Shown here: piece after piece, positions 10,125-22,273 of the stretch | Numbering within the stretch: the stretch's first letter is position 1 | Layout: the number at the start of each line of letters is the position of its first letter | Origin: Nyssa sinensis | Taxonomy: Eukaryota > Streptophyta > Magnoliopsida > Cornales > Nyssaceae | Length of the DNA stretch: 64,000 bases | Reading direction: 5' to 3' | Assembly: GCA_008638375.1 (NCBI GenBank) | Contig: CM018046.1 | Coordinates: forward strand, 1,640,501 to 1,704,500 | The notes under the pieces: model-generated | What the model was told of the DNA's origin: nothing | Seen by the model: only the letters and a program-made list of their open reading frames with translations | The model's database searches: none | Program-made: the position numbers and the translations under genes

Positions 10125-12884
10125 ATGGCTGAGGCTGCTGTGGGGTTCTTGGTTCAGACCATTGGTTCCCTTCTGGAGAACGAAGCTGCATTGTTAGGAG
10201 CAGTTCGCAGTGAAATCAGTGAGCTCAAGCTCGAGCTAGAAAGCACAAGATCATTCTTAAGGGATGCAGATAAGTTCCAGAATGACGGGGTGAGAGTTTG
10301 GATGACACAAGTAAGAGATGCAGCATTCAAGGCTGAAGACATAATCGACGAGTTCATGTATCAGATAGACTGCCTGACAAGAGTAGGTGGTGGTTTCAAG
10401 GGTTTCCTTCGTAGAGTTATTTACCTCCCAAAGGAACTTTCGTTGAAACATCGAACTTCCATCAAGTTGCAGCGAATCAAAGCCGAGATCAAGGCCATAG
10501 CAGAAAGAAGCAAAAGATATAGCTTTGGTAACATAGAAGAATTTCCAAGCACGCGTCACACTTCTTCATGGGCACAGAATATCAGCGAGTCTTCGTTCTT
10601 TACTGAGGATGATGTTGTGGGGATTGAGAAGGAGAAAGACTTGTTGATAAAGTGGTTGGTGGATGGAGAAATGCAACGCACTGTAATTTCAGTTTGGGGA
10701 ATGGGGGGCTCAGGAAAGACAACTCTAGTTTCCAAAGCTTACAGGGATCGTAACGTGAAGCGACATTTTGACTGTTCTGCATGGATTTCTGTCTCCCAAA
10801 GTTATGATATCGGGGATCTGTTTAGAAGGATGATTGAAGAATTTTTCAATGGAGAGGAGGAATTAGTTCCTACTGGTTTAAGCAGCATGGGTTACATCAT
10901 GTTGGTAAAGATCCTTATAGAGTTCTTGCAACAAAAGAGGTATGTTGTTGTTTTAGATGACGTATGGGATAACAACTTTTGGAGGCAAATAAACGTTGCC
11001 CTTCCAGATGGTAGACATGGAAGCCGAATTATTATAACAACCCGAAAGGAAGACATAGCGTCTTACCCTTATGGGGTTGGAGGCCATGTTCTCCATCCTA
11101 AACCTCTTAGGAAGACTGATGCATGGACCCTTTTTTGCAAGAAGGCTTTTTGCAATAATGCCTCTAGTGCACAATGTCCTCCAGAATTAGAAAATCTAGC
11201 TCGGGCCTTAGTTGAAAAATGTGAGGGTCTACCACTAGCAATTGTGGCTATGGGCAGTCTCATGGCTACCAAAGAAAAGTCAGAATTGAAGTGGAGGGCA
11301 ATATCTGACAGTCTCAATTGGCATTTGAGCAACAATCCCATGCTGGAAGTGGTAAAAACCATTTTGTTTCTCAGCTTCAATGATTTACCATACTACCTTA
11401 AGAATTGCTTTTTGTATTGTTGTCTTTTCCCGGAGAATCGTTGGATCGCAGGGACTAAACTCGTTCAGCTATGGATGGCCGAAGGGTTTGTGGAAGAAAG
11501 AAGAGGTCAGACGCCAGAGGAAGTAGGAAAAAGCTACCTTAAAGAACTCATTTCCCGAAGCCTGATTCAAACTGTGAAGAAGAACCAAATTTTTTTGGGG
11601 CCCAAATTATGCAAACTGCATGATCTAATGCGGGAGATTGCACTTTCAATATCTGAACGAGATAATTTCTGTTCTATATATCATCAGCCAGGAATTAACG
11701 AAGGGAGAAGAACACGTCACCTGTCAGTCCACACTGTTGATGGAACATTATTGTGCAGGGATATGTCACAGGTTCGCTCTTTCTTGGCTTTCAATTTTGA
11801 CACGAGCTCCACCTTTTACTTAAATACATTGTTATCCAGCTTTGGATTAATAAGGGTGTTGGATTTGAAAGATGCCCCAATTGATAATTTACCCAAAAAC
11901 TTTGGTAAATTATTCAATTTGAGGTACTTGAGTCTGAGAGGAACTCGTATAAAGGAGCTCCCAAAGTCCTTTGAAAGACTCAGGAATCTACAAACCCTGG
12001 ATCTCAAGAGAACAGAAGTGAAGGCACTTCCACGTGGTATAGTTAAGTTGCAAAACTTGCGCCATTTAATTACTTGTAGCGCTGCTGAAAATGAAGAATT
12101 CACTCAAGTAATAGGGATTCAAGTTCCAGCAGATGTGTGGAAGTTAAAGAACTTGCAAGTCCTAAGTTGCATCGAAGCAAACAGTGATGTAGTTAAGGGA
12201 ATTGGGAGTTTGACTCAGATAAAAAAGATTTACCTTACAAAAGTGAGAGAAGAAGACGAGTTACCATTGTGTGCCTCTATTGAAAAGCTGGAACTCCTTT
12301 GTGGCCTACTTGTAATGGTTACTGATGAGGAAGAGACCCTTCGAATGGATGCTCTATCATCACCTCCCTCGTCTCTTCGAAAGCTTGCCCTGATTGGAAG
12401 ATTGAAAAATGTGCCTCCTTGGTTTTGCAAACTTCACAGTATTGCACGTTTGCATTTGCATTGGAGCAGACTACCAGAGGACCCTATTCCACACTTAAGT
12501 GTATTGCCCAAATTGAAGCACCTCACTTTGGTTAACGCCTATGATAATGGCAAAGTGAAATTGTGCTTCAATGAAGGTTTCCCTGAGCTCCAACAATTAT
12601 CCCTTGTACTTTTACCTGAATTGATTGAAATAATAATTTCAGAGGGAGTGATGCCACAGCTCAGATGCCTAAACCTGCACGTCTGTGCTAAATTGAAGGC
12701 AGTGCCCCAGGGCATTGAACACCTCACCAAGCTCGAAGAATTGGACTTGAAAGATGTCTCAGAGGAACTCATCAAAGGCATTGAAGAAGAAGAAAGCATT
12801 GATCGTCCAAGGGTAAAGCACATCCCGGTGATCAACTATTATTTCAAGACACCAAGCGGGTACAATTGTGAAAGTCTATCCTAA
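10125..12884 (+). CDS. NLR1: RPM1-like CC-NB-LRR disease resistance protein
   Basis: A 919-residue intracellular immune receptor in one coding exon. Proteins of this class sense pathogen effectors directly or through guarded host proteins and switch between ADP and ATP states to trigger cell death. The start is ATG at 10,125 (MAEAAVGFLV), the N-terminus usual for the class. The Rx-type coiled coil spans about residues 1-180 with an EDVID-type motif AEDIIDEF at 70-77. NB-ARC follows: P-loop GMGGSGKTT at 192-200, kinase-2 VVVLDDVW near 274-281, RNBS-B SRIIITTR near 300, GLPLA at 368, RNBS-D CFLYCCLFPE near 428-437 and an LHD in the MHD position at 498-500. LRRs fill the rest. All catalytic motifs are intact and the length is normal. 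It is closely similar to NLR2 over the whole protein and both flanks. No frameshift is seen, so it is likely functional. Confidence 0.96.
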   Translation: MAEAAVGFLVQTIGSLLENEAALLGAVRSEISELKLELESTRSFLRDADKFQNDGVRVWMTQVRDAAFKAEDIIDEFMYQIDCLTRVGGGFKGFLRRVIYLPKELSLKHRTSIKLQRIKAEIKAIAERSKRYSFGNIEEFPSTRHTSSWAQNISESSFFTEDDVVGIEKEKDLLIKWLVDGEMQRTVISVWGMGGSGKTTLVSKAYRDRNVKRHFDCSAWISVSQSYDIGDLFRRMIEEFFNGEEELVPTGLSSMGYIMLVKILIEFLQQKRYVVVLDDVWDNNFWRQINVALPDGRHGSRIIITTRKEDIASYPYGVGGHVLHPKPLRKTDAWTLFCKKAFCNNASSAQCPPELENLARALVEKCEGLPLAIVAMGSLMATKEKSELKWRAISDSLNWHLSNNPMLEVVKTILFLSFNDLPYYLKNCFLYCCLFPENRWIAGTKLVQLWMAEGFVEERRGQTPEEVGKSYLKELISRSLIQTVKKNQIFLGPKLCKLHDLMREIALSISERDNFCSIYHQPGINEGRRTRHLSVHTVDGTLLCRDMSQVRSFLAFNFDTSSTFYLNTLLSSFGLIRVLDLKDAPIDNLPKNFGKLFNLRYLSLRGTRIKELPKSFERLRNLQTLDLKRTEVKALPRGIVKLQNLRHLITCSAAENEEFTQVIGIQVPADVWKLKNLQVLSCIEANSDVVKGIGSLTQIKKIYLTKVREEDELPLCASIEKLELLCGLLVMVTDEEETLRMDALSSPPSSLRKLALIGRLKNVPPWFCKLHSIARLHLHWSRLPEDPIPHLSVLPKLKHLTLVNAYDNGKVKLCFNEGFPELQQLSLVLLPELIEIIISEGVMPQLRCLNLHVCAKLKAVPQGIEHLTKLEELDLKDVSEELIKGIEEEESIDRPRVKHIPVINYYFKTPSGYNCESLS

Positions 12885-13487
12885 ATTCTTTCCAGGGGCA
12901 TCATGTTTGAGCTCGAAATATACAGGTACTCCATATAGTTTTCCTTTTTGTAGATTTTTGGAAGAGATTGAAGTGTTCTTACCTACTACTGCCAAGAAGA
13001 TATTCATTCTGTTTCAATTTAAGTTGCTTCTATTTGATGATTTGATATTTATAAAATTGTCCATCTGATGCAGATACATTAGTAAAGCATCTTCATCATC
13101 ATCATTATGATTGCTTTCTAATGCAGATTGATGGAGATTGAAAGTTGAAGGTGGTTGTCCAGTCTGGCCTAAGAACCTACTAGAAGGAATGGTTTCATTC
13201 ACTTCAGCTACTGTGTTAGTATGTCTTCTGTTGTTTGTTGTTATTACACTGGCTTTTTGATGAAGATAGATTGATTGAGGTTGCAGTTTGAAGCTTGCCT
13301 CCAGTTTGATCTAAAGTGAACCTAATTTGAACTAGAATAAATGGTTGATTGGTATGTAATTTTATGTAATGTAGCTGGAAGATCAAACTCATTGTCCCTT
13401 ATTTGTATTTTGAACTGAGTATATATGTTTATGTACTACACTGATCAAATAAATATATCTTCCTCTTTTAGTCTCCCTCTCTCTTTC
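12885..13487 (+). other. NLR1 3' flank with conserved intron-like signals
   Basis: The sequence aligns closely with the NLR2 3' flank (29,500-30,080). Both carry an AG|GTACT donor-like site soon after the coding end and TGCAG acceptor-like sites about 150-200 bases later, which suggests a 3' UTR intron. A polyadenylation-rich AATAAA-like region follows near 13,330-13,460. Confidence 0.4.
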
Positions 13488-13640
13488 TCATTGTAGCTCA
13501 CTTGAGGATGTTCTAGGATCCTAGAGGTAAGGCTCTTAAATTCAACCCCCGCCCAACCAAAAAAACCTGGATGAGTTGGTAAATGGTGCAATAACTCTTG
13601 CGTCACCATTTAAAATATATATATATATATATTGTAAATT
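13488..13640 (+). mobile_element. SINE-like repeat in NLR1 3' flank
   Basis: TAGCTCACTTGAGG resembles an A box and AAATTCAACCCC a B box about 40 bases later. The same unit is at 30,090-30,240 behind NLR2, so it predates the NLR duplication. The call rests only on these boxes. Confidence 0.3.
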
Positions 13641-13659
13641 CACTATCAATTTTGTTATT

Positions 13660-14040
13660 AAGTGCTCATAAACTTAAGATCCTTATAAATGTCCAAAAGA
13701 AAAAATCAGTGCATAATTTATTAACAAATTTACGGAAATAAATCAGCCATTATAATCTGTCTCCTTTATGATTACTCTCTTATCTCCATCCTTATTTTCT
13801 TTCCCATATTTTATCGAGTTTATACATCTTTCTCCTCATCCTTTCTGCTTAGACTGTAAATCATAACATATGGCCTTAATCTTCAAATGTTCCATTTGTC
13901 ACCAATAAGCAAAAATCCAGAAACACTTCTAAGCTTTTATAGTGGGTGAAGTAAAGAGAGTCAATATTTAAGGAAGAAGGGGAAAAAAAATGGAGAATCT
14001 AAAGTACAGTAAAAATATAAGAGTACAATTGAAAAAAATG
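13660..14040. repeat. NLR/RLK junction segment, copy 1
   Basis: It matches 30,265-30,301 followed by 38,100-38,450, and also 45,455-45,770. Shared blocks include AAATGTCCAAAA, GAAATAAATCA, CATATGGCCTTAA and CTTTTATAGTGGGT. In the other two places it leads into the 3' end of a receptor kinase. Here the match stops near 14,040 with no kinase following. Confidence 0.65.
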
Positions 14041-14917
14041 ATTTTTTTTAATGTTTTTGTAAGTTACAAATTGGAAATTAAGCCCAGTAAAATTTATTGC
14101 ATTCTAAAAATTATTTCTTATTATTATTATTTTTTTTACGAAGAAAGCAAGTGGGTTCATAGTGAAAAAATAATTAATTCCTAAAAATTGTCGTATTTTT
14201 ACGTCATTATTATTTATTTTCTTATGATAAAGTATTTGCTTTTAGTTGTCATTATTATTTTTTTACATCAAATTTTTTGTTTTTGTTTTATGGAATGGAA
14301 TGAATTTTAAGTAATAACAATTTCAAAACCACCCATAAATGATAATTTATTGTTCTTGTTGACGTGCCACATTAGTGGCGGATGATATTTACGTAGACTT
14401 TTAAAGATGGTGCAAAGTATTTTTATTTGAGAGGTGTTTTTTGATCTAAAGACCTAGAAGGACTTGGAAGTGTAGGTTTGTAGCAAACCAAAGCATACAA
14501 TACTTTTAAGTAAGGGGTGTGCTGCATGTCTAACATAGTATTAGAGTCTATATCGTGTCTGTAGTGAGGTGAAAAACTTGACAGGGACGAGACCAAGAAT
14601 TTAGGTCAGAAAGGGCAAAATTTTCCTTTGATGTTCAATCATAAATTTAAATAAGTATAAAAAAAAATTAATATTAATCGATAATATTTTTGATAAGTAA
14701 CTAAATTTATTTATACAAATCAACTTATAAATTAGACATAAGGACTAATTAAAAAAAAACACTTAAAAAACTTCAATCAATACAAAAAAAAAAAATTCAA
14801 AAAATTGATAAAAATCTTATTAAGAGATCAAATTAAAATTAAGATAAATGTAAAGTGTGAAATTTTTTAAATTTAGAGGGCAAAAACTTAAATTAAAAGA
14901 TTGTGTATAATTATTTT

Positions 14918-14952
<35 letters not shown>

Positions 14953-17755
14953 TTCAAACAAATAAAAAGTGAGAGGGGACAATTGCTCCCCCGACATGGG
15001 GTGGCCTCGTTCCTGGATGTTGGCATCTCATATTGGTGGTGGACAATATTCACGATAAACTTATAGAACAACACATCACATTTTTTGAATAAAAATGTGA
15101 TTTTTAAATTAAAATCCCAAAAGAACAACCCTACTAAATATAAGATGTAGATGTCTTTGCACTGTGTTAGTTTTCCAATATTTAGCGGTCATTCTAATGC
15201 TGATAAGATGTAGATAGTCCGTGAATATGAATAGGTAACTCGAATTAATTCGCAACCTGACTAAATATAATGGTACATCATATAATTTATTATAAATTTA
15301 TGATTCATTAGTTTTTCAATATTTAATTGTCTAAGTGCTTTTTGTAAAGTGTTTGTTTAGTGAAAAGCTTTAAATTCGACTCCTCATTTTTCATAGAGCC
15401 AACCCCCATTCACTTTGGTGAGGTTACCTAAAGATTGGTGACTTCTACTTGACCGAGAGAGAGCAATCGCTTGCAAGGACAGAACTGCAAAAGGGGCTTG
15501 GCCGGGCTCCAACTCTCCTCAAATTTTAGAAAAAAATATTTATACATATAAAATTTTTACCATTTTTAAACTAACTCATTTTAAAACTTCGGCATAACCC
15601 GGTCTTTATCTATTATTTCTCTTGTTTTTCACTCAAAATTATAACTCATCACTCAAAATTTTTGTCCGACCGAATTTTTACCTATCATTTATCTCATTTT
15701 TTATCTCAAACTTTTAACCATCTCAAAAATTTTATTTAAAAATTTCTATTCCTACCCTAACTTTTTTTCTGTTCCACCCTTGGCTGTCTCAAGGACTAAT
15801 GCGCAGCTGAGGCCAAAAATGTTGTGATCAGATACTAGAATAAGAAATTGAAGAGCAATGCCTCTTGGATTGGAGTGCTTCCAAGATATTCGTGCATGCA
15901 TGTAATTTATATTCTCATCACAACATCGAAAACAAAAAGTCATAAGATTTGATGTCACACTTTACATGATCTTATAATTTTGGCATGTTATGTAATAATA
16001 TTTGGTATCAAAACAATCATCAATTAAATACGATCGACTCTATTATAATTAATATTTAATAAATTAATAATTTTTAATAATTATTATATTTTTAAGAAAT
16101 CAACTTGGTTGTTTAGAGGATAATTAATGATTCTCTTACTTAATAGTTAATATTTTTTTTAAAAAAAAAATTATATAATAATAATTATTAGAGAGATAAA
16201 ATAGTCTATACATCCTATTTACGACATGTCTTAGTAATTATATTTATTAATTCATCATAATTAAAGTCAAAAGTATAATAAGTGAAAAAATTATGACATC
16301 AAAAAATTTAATTTTTCTTTTTTACTTGAAAATGACATTAGGAGTTTTTTCATGTCTTAAGTTGAGCATTATATTTATTTTTATGAAATACTAAAATGTC
16401 ATTTAAAAATTGTATATAAAGTCTTTTTTTTTTGTACCAAAAATCTTTTACATGTACGAAATACTTATTAATTAACAAAAATATAAAAAAATTAATAACT
16501 AATAATTTTAATAATCAATAAATTTTTAATTTTCCGTATTTATTAATTATAAAAGGGTTGCCTGCAAAAGGCAACCATTCCAATGACAAGAAGCACAAAA
16601 TTTTAAGATTTGTTCTTTTGATTTTTAAGAATTGAGAGATTTTTTTATTATGATTGGAACTATTTAATTTCCTCAAATTTTATTTGTCAAGATCATAATT
16701 TTAATAGTATGTCCTCCTTGTCTCATGTCATGGTTCTCTTTAATTTTAAATATAACTTTTTAAAAACTTAATTAATGACTAAGATGATGATATTAAATTC
16801 TTATTAATCTTTCTCTCCTTATGTCTCTTTATCTTTGAGTGACTTGAACCCTACTATTTTTTTAATAATAAGAGCAGCCTCAACACAACTTTCAAAAGAA
16901 TAATATGTGATCCAGAACGCTTGCTCAAGCATGTCTTATTTTTGACTTTTCAAGACTTCTCATACATGTTCAAATGACAAGAATGTTACGGTCAATCACG
17001 AGTAAGGAAACTTGTAATTTAATTGATGTGTGTATTTTACGTGCTCATATCATGTGTGAATACGTATGACTATACAATACATATACTAATCGTATCAGAG
17101 TGACGGTCACTCATAACTAAACCTTAACATTTTTCATCTAAAAGAATAGCATTTGTCATTCACATCAATGTCTAAGATTCTTTCCTATCTTAAAGGTATA
17201 AAAGCTTTTCAAATAGTAAAAAAAATTAACATTTTAACATTAGAATAGAAATATCAAAATATAATATTTGCAGTGTTAAAATTTAACTTTAGCATAAACA
17301 TGGAAAATGCTTAAGTAATGCTTTTGGCCACTGCTTTGACTTTAATTTTAAATGTTTTGAAAGTGAAAGATGAAGTTGTACAGGAAGAGCAAGAAAGAAC
17401 TGGCTAATCATGGATGGCAGCTTGAGTAGAATCAAATCAAATCCATGGGAAGATACCATTTCAAAAATTCAGTTAAAATAGACAAATGTAATAATATTTT
17501 CTGTTTGCCAAAATTTTGAAAAATCATTCAAAAGTCCAGTGAAATATTAGAAAAAATTGTTGTCTCATAACAAATAATTTTAATCAAAAAATGAAAGAAA
17601 AAAATGAAAAAAATCAAATTTGCATTAAAAATTTTTTAAAGAATCATCCATCAGTGCAATATATTTCTCTTTGATGGAAAAAAAAAAAAAGTAGCTATCT
17701 GCCTGACAGAGCACAAAATGCCATAACATTGCATGAGATGAAGAGACTTATGCAT
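14041..17755. other. Intergenic, AT-rich, no gene seen
   Basis: Long low-complexity AT-rich stretch with an (AT)n run at 14,920-14,949. No frame resembles a protein. Short repeated ACTCAAAATT phrases occur near 15,630-15,720. A tRNA-like box pattern near 15,340-15,410 is too weak to call. Confidence 0.6.
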
Positions 17756-18736
17756 CATTTTGAATTTTGACATATTCCCATTAACATTTTGATGCTTCAA
17801 TTTCATTAAGTATATATACTTTGCATCAATCCTATTCCCATAAACATTTTGATGCCTCTATTTCATTCTCCGCCGATGTGCAAGATTTTACTTCCTTATC
17901 GAAAAGGATGAATATATGGTTGATGTATCAGACTCAACCCTAGTTTTCGTACCACACATTCATATCTATGTCACAAGAAAATTTGGTGGGGTTTCATACG
18001 AGAGTCTTGCGTAGTGTGCCATCACCCGACTAAGGAAATAATATATAGTGCAAGATTTGTAAGAAATATATATGTATGAATTATAAGAATACAAAACTAC
18101 ATTAATATTCATAGAAATTAAATAAACAATATGTATGTACCTGTAGGGTGTGTCATGAAAAACGGCTTTTACTCTTTCTTTTGCTATATCTAACGGTGAG
18201 ATCGTAACTATATATCATTGAGCGAGAGTAAGGAGCAAGTCCCATCTTGATAATCAAACATATAAGTTCTAACCCATAAAGGAAGCTTTTCACAAACATA
18301 AAATCACTCAACAGGAAAAAAGAAAATCTTAATAGAGAATTTACATATTACAAAAAGTAGGCCAAGATGCCGTGTAATTATCCTCTTGAACAAGAAGCTT
18401 AGAGTGAGATATGTCACATTTAGGAATAAAAAGAGTGGCCCATTGTTAAAATCAAAGCTAAGCATTTATTCTTCAGACTGATCATGATCATGCCCTAATT
18501 TTAACAACCAAGAAGAACCTTAACAACACTTCAAGTATTGTTTTACAGCTGTTTCTGGTGCTGTTTGGAGGAGACAGCTCAACTGAATATAGCGGCTGAT
18601 ATCTTCAAAGAAAAGTGGCTACAGCGACGACGGCATGGAATTCTCTTTACATTTGGGATTGTATTGCACTCATTATTATCAATGCAATGATATTGGCATT
18701 TTTGGTTCATATGGTATGCTTCTTTTAACTATAGGA

Positions 18737-18790
<54 letters not shown>

Positions 18791-19302
18791 TCTGCAATTG
18801 GTTGTAACTTGTAAATTGCAAAGATTGGTGCAATGAGGTTACTTTCATACATTCCATTATATATATGGAGTTGGGTAAAATTCTCATGACATCCAAAAAG
18901 CAGACTATGAAACTCCATTTTTTTTGAAGAAGGGTACATGATTCGAAATAGGTAAATACCCATTCCAACGAATATAGCTATATATATATATATATATCAA
19001 TAATATAGCTGGATCATTTTCTCTTGAAACATCCAAGGATTTGAATGAGTTTGGCTGGAAAGGCTTTCCAAAATGTTCGAATGAAATTATACGCATGGGA
19101 CAGCTAAGCTAAACTTTGGCATAATTTTATTTTTTTCTGAGTGGGTTCCAAACTTCCATGATGTGCAATCTTGTCTTGCACATAGAGAGTGACTGAATAC
19201 AGTACAAGAGTACGAAACCGAGAGAATAAAATGAGAGAATGAGAGAATCTAAACTTTGCACCAAATGAACGAGAAAAAAAGACTTAAAATGAGAGAGAAA
19301 AT
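17756..19302 (+). repeat. NLR upstream segment, copy 2
   Basis: It aligns with 7,140-7,910 joined to 9,336-10,124, skipping the TIR element at 7,911-9,335. Two long TA runs (about 18,739-18,782 and 18,980-19,000) have expanded inside it. It leads directly into the truncated NLR start at 19,303. Confidence 0.7.
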
Positions 19303-19359
19303 ATGGGCGAGTCTGCTGTTAGATTCTTGGTTCAGACCATTGGTTCCCTTTTGGAAAAT
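19303..19359 (+). pseudogene. Truncated NLR pseudogene (N-terminal stump)
   Basis: ATG at 19,303 opens the peptide MGESAVRFLVQTIGSLLEN, which aligns with the first 19 residues of NLR1 (MAEAAVGFLVQTIGSLLEN). Homology stops abruptly at about 19,359 and a stop follows four codons later. The next bases match the far left end of the upstream block (7,133 onward). The stump therefore marks a junction between two tandem copies, where all but the first codons of an NLR were deleted. Confidence 0.88.
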
Positions 19360-19450
19360 AAAAAATCTAACTAAATTTCATTTCTTAGTATACTTTGCAT
19401 CAATCATCATTCCATTAACATTTTTGGAAGAGACAGCTAAGTGAATATGC

Positions 19451-19504
<54 letters not shown>

Positions 19505-19886
19505 CTGTTGATAGCTTCTGAGAAGCAACCAATGTGGCTATAACAAGGACGTTAACACTAATGTGTTAGCTTTAACTTAATCGAATTCTCTTTACTTTTG
19601 GGATTGATTTGCACTCATCATGATCAATGCAGTCATAGGGTGTCTGCCATTTCTGGTCAGATGGTATGCTTCTTTTAATGATTTGGATTCTGCAATTTTT
19701 TTGAGAAAATTAAAATTTTATTGCAAGGAGGGCGAGGCCTACCAAACAAGAAGAGAACCTTACAAAGTATCCCTTGGGAAAGATCCTATTAGAAATCAAT
19801 AAAATGCCACATTGCACTAGCTAAAAGTTAGTGCAAGGAGATTATTTTCATACATCCCATTACACACACACCCTGTCTCTCTCTCT
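19360..19886 (+). repeat. NLR upstream segment, copy 3 (left part)
   Basis: It matches 7,133-7,195 and then jumps to the equivalent of 9,455-9,760, with blocks such as AGCTGTTGATAGCTTCTGAG and CATGATCAATGCAGTCATA. A (GT)n(AT)n microsatellite lies at 19,448-19,502. About 120 bases of unrelated sequence (19,698-19,815) are inserted. It continues at 26,318 on the other side of the CACTA-like element. Confidence 0.7.
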
Positions 19887-20031
19887 CTCTACAAGAAAAT
19901 AGACTTTTTTGCAATGCCAGCAAATGAGTTTTACCGCATCGCTTAAAGTCTTTTGCGACACTAAGCTTGTCATTATTGAAGGGTCCCTGACGTGTTTACC
20001 AAGCGCTGCTAATAGTATTTATTTGTGACAC

Positions 20032-20241
20032 TTAATTCTGTTGATTTGCTATTACATAATGCTTCAAATATTCCTCAAATATAGCATTCATCCTTTCTGT
20101 CTTTTCATCAGTCTGTGAGTGATTGCGAGTTGAAAAATTCAGTTTTGTACTCATCATCTCAAATAAAGCTGTCCAAAACCTTCCGGTAACTCTAGCATCT
20201 TTGTTGCTAACAACGTCTAAGGGATAGCATGCTGCTCTCAT
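20032..20241 (-). pseudogene. Ty3/gypsy integrase fragment inside the CACTA-like element
   Basis: About 69 residues including DARVTGRFWTALFEMM and HSQTDEKTERMNAIFEEYL match the integrase core of chromovirus-type gypsy polyproteins. In active copies this region reads close to HPQTDGQTERMN. Nothing of the element remains on either side. It was either captured or inserted and eroded. Confidence 0.82.
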
Positions 20242-22138
20242 GTCTTGAGGTGGTGAGGAGGAAGACCGCCTTGTATATGTCTTAGGAACAATTATAAGTC
20301 CGACAAGAATATATACAATCCCTTATGACACCACAACTTAATAGAAGAGACCAACTCCCCCATATATATGCTAAATTACAATTCCTGGACCCAACAGGAA
20401 CAATCACAATCTTTTGTATAAGGTCATCAACCACCTTACTTGCTTGACGCGTCGTTAAAAGGTAAAAGAAGGCATCGCAAATAACAAACACTAAGATGAC
20501 ATCAAGCGCGGCTAATAATGAACAATTTGTGACACCCGAAAGCGTTGCTAATAACATTGCATTTGCAACGCCTTTGAAGCATTGCAAATAATACTATAAT
20601 ATTATTAGTGACGCCAGACTTGGGTCACTAATAACAAGATTTTTCTTTCATTGATAACGTCCTTATGATGTTGCAAATTATTTTTATTTTTATTTTTATT
20701 TTTATTTTTAAACTACATTTTTGTTAACAATTAACTTGCTACAATTTTCAAGAACATATCTATTAACATGTTACTTGTAACTTTTCAAGAACCAACATAT
20801 CAATGAACCGACTATATGAACCAAAAGCATCCAATCTATTTCACAATAATATTAAAGTTAACATAAGTATTGCACAAATATAGTCAATATATATTACATT
20901 CCATTGTCTAAAATCAAAACTTTGCGCATATAGTAATTGAAAGAAAAAGTCGAAATCCAAAGTCCATATAGAAAAAAGAAGAAATCGATGCCACATCAAA
21001 CTATCGGTATAGAAAGAAAAGGCAGTCCTAATGCCACGTCCATAGTGTTGGTCAATCTGAAAAAAATAAAGTATAGTTAGTAATTTTTTTAATAAAAAAT
21101 TGAGAATGTAAAAGAAACATAAAAGAAATTAATTTTGTAAAAATGAATCTCTCTACTCTTGGGCAAATAATTGATATTCAAGCATTTTATCTAGGGCCAA
21201 TAACTACATCCAGAGTCTCCAGTATACCCAATAGGAATAGTAGCAACACAGTTTGCCTACAAAACTACTATGAATATGTTGGTGTTGAATCTTATGTTGT
21301 TAAAGCTGGCAGGAAGCACTTGGCTGAAATGAGGATTGCACCCGAAGTATCTAGGAGAAGGACATAGCTATTAAACAATATACAAACCAAATATATGTAA
21401 TAAAATCAATAACCAGGGTGATCTTGGTGAAGGCTGCATTGGCTATCTGGACCCAATCAGTATCAGTGGTTTCAATATCAGAACATATTATCTATATGAT
21501 TCTAATCAATATGCACTATTTTGATTTGAAATACAAGTTTTTAACAATGAAGTTTAGTGTATTAAACATATTGTTTTATTTTGTCTCATCCTTTTATTTA
21601 TTTATTTGTATTCTCATTTTAAATTTACAGGAAGAACCATATACTTGAATTCAAATTTTCAAAAGAATTTAAAAGAAATTGAGGACTCTCGTCATTCTCA
21701 ATCCCCTCCTATCTTAGAATAAAAAATAAAATGAAAAGTATTAGAAATTATAAAAAAAAAGTCAGTTAGTACAACTCTATTTATCATTGCAGTCCAAGTT
21801 GAACCCAACATCAAATGCTTGGATATTAGAATGGTAAGTTAACACTATAAGGAATCAAAAAAATAACTTCATTACCGTATAGAGAAGGAAATTCAAGGAC
21901 AATCAGAACCTCAAATATCCATAACTGCAGAAAAACAGTAGGGATGATAAATACACATAAATTAAGGAAACATGGAAGCAATAGAAGATACTGGCAACCC
22001 TAAAACGTCGAAAAACCAACTGTTCCCGTCCTCTCAGTTATTTTGTGCAACAACTCCATTGCCAGTTCACAACCATAGAAGGAAGAAGACGCAAGCCCAA
22101 AACCCAAAAATAAGGATGTCGTGAATTTAAGAAGAGAC

Positions 22139-22273
22139 CTATAGGCCCTGATCAATAAGGTAATCTCCCATCCTCTCAACGATCATGTTACACTCTCCCA
22201 GAGTCACAGGTTCATCATAGATGCCAAAGATTAGAGCTTGGCCAGTTCTCTTGATAGGACACATCAACCAAAT
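22139..22273 (-). pseudogene. Captured profilin last exon
   Basis: The minus strand encodes [20 protein letters not shown] and then [17 protein letters not shown] followed by TAG at 22,139-22,141. This is the C-terminal exon of plant profilin, the actin-monomer-binding protein, and even ends on the family's usual DQGL or similar. The first two profilin exons were not found nearby. The exon lies inside the CACTA-like element, so it is a captured fragment rather than a gene. The frame is open and well kept. Confidence 0.85.
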
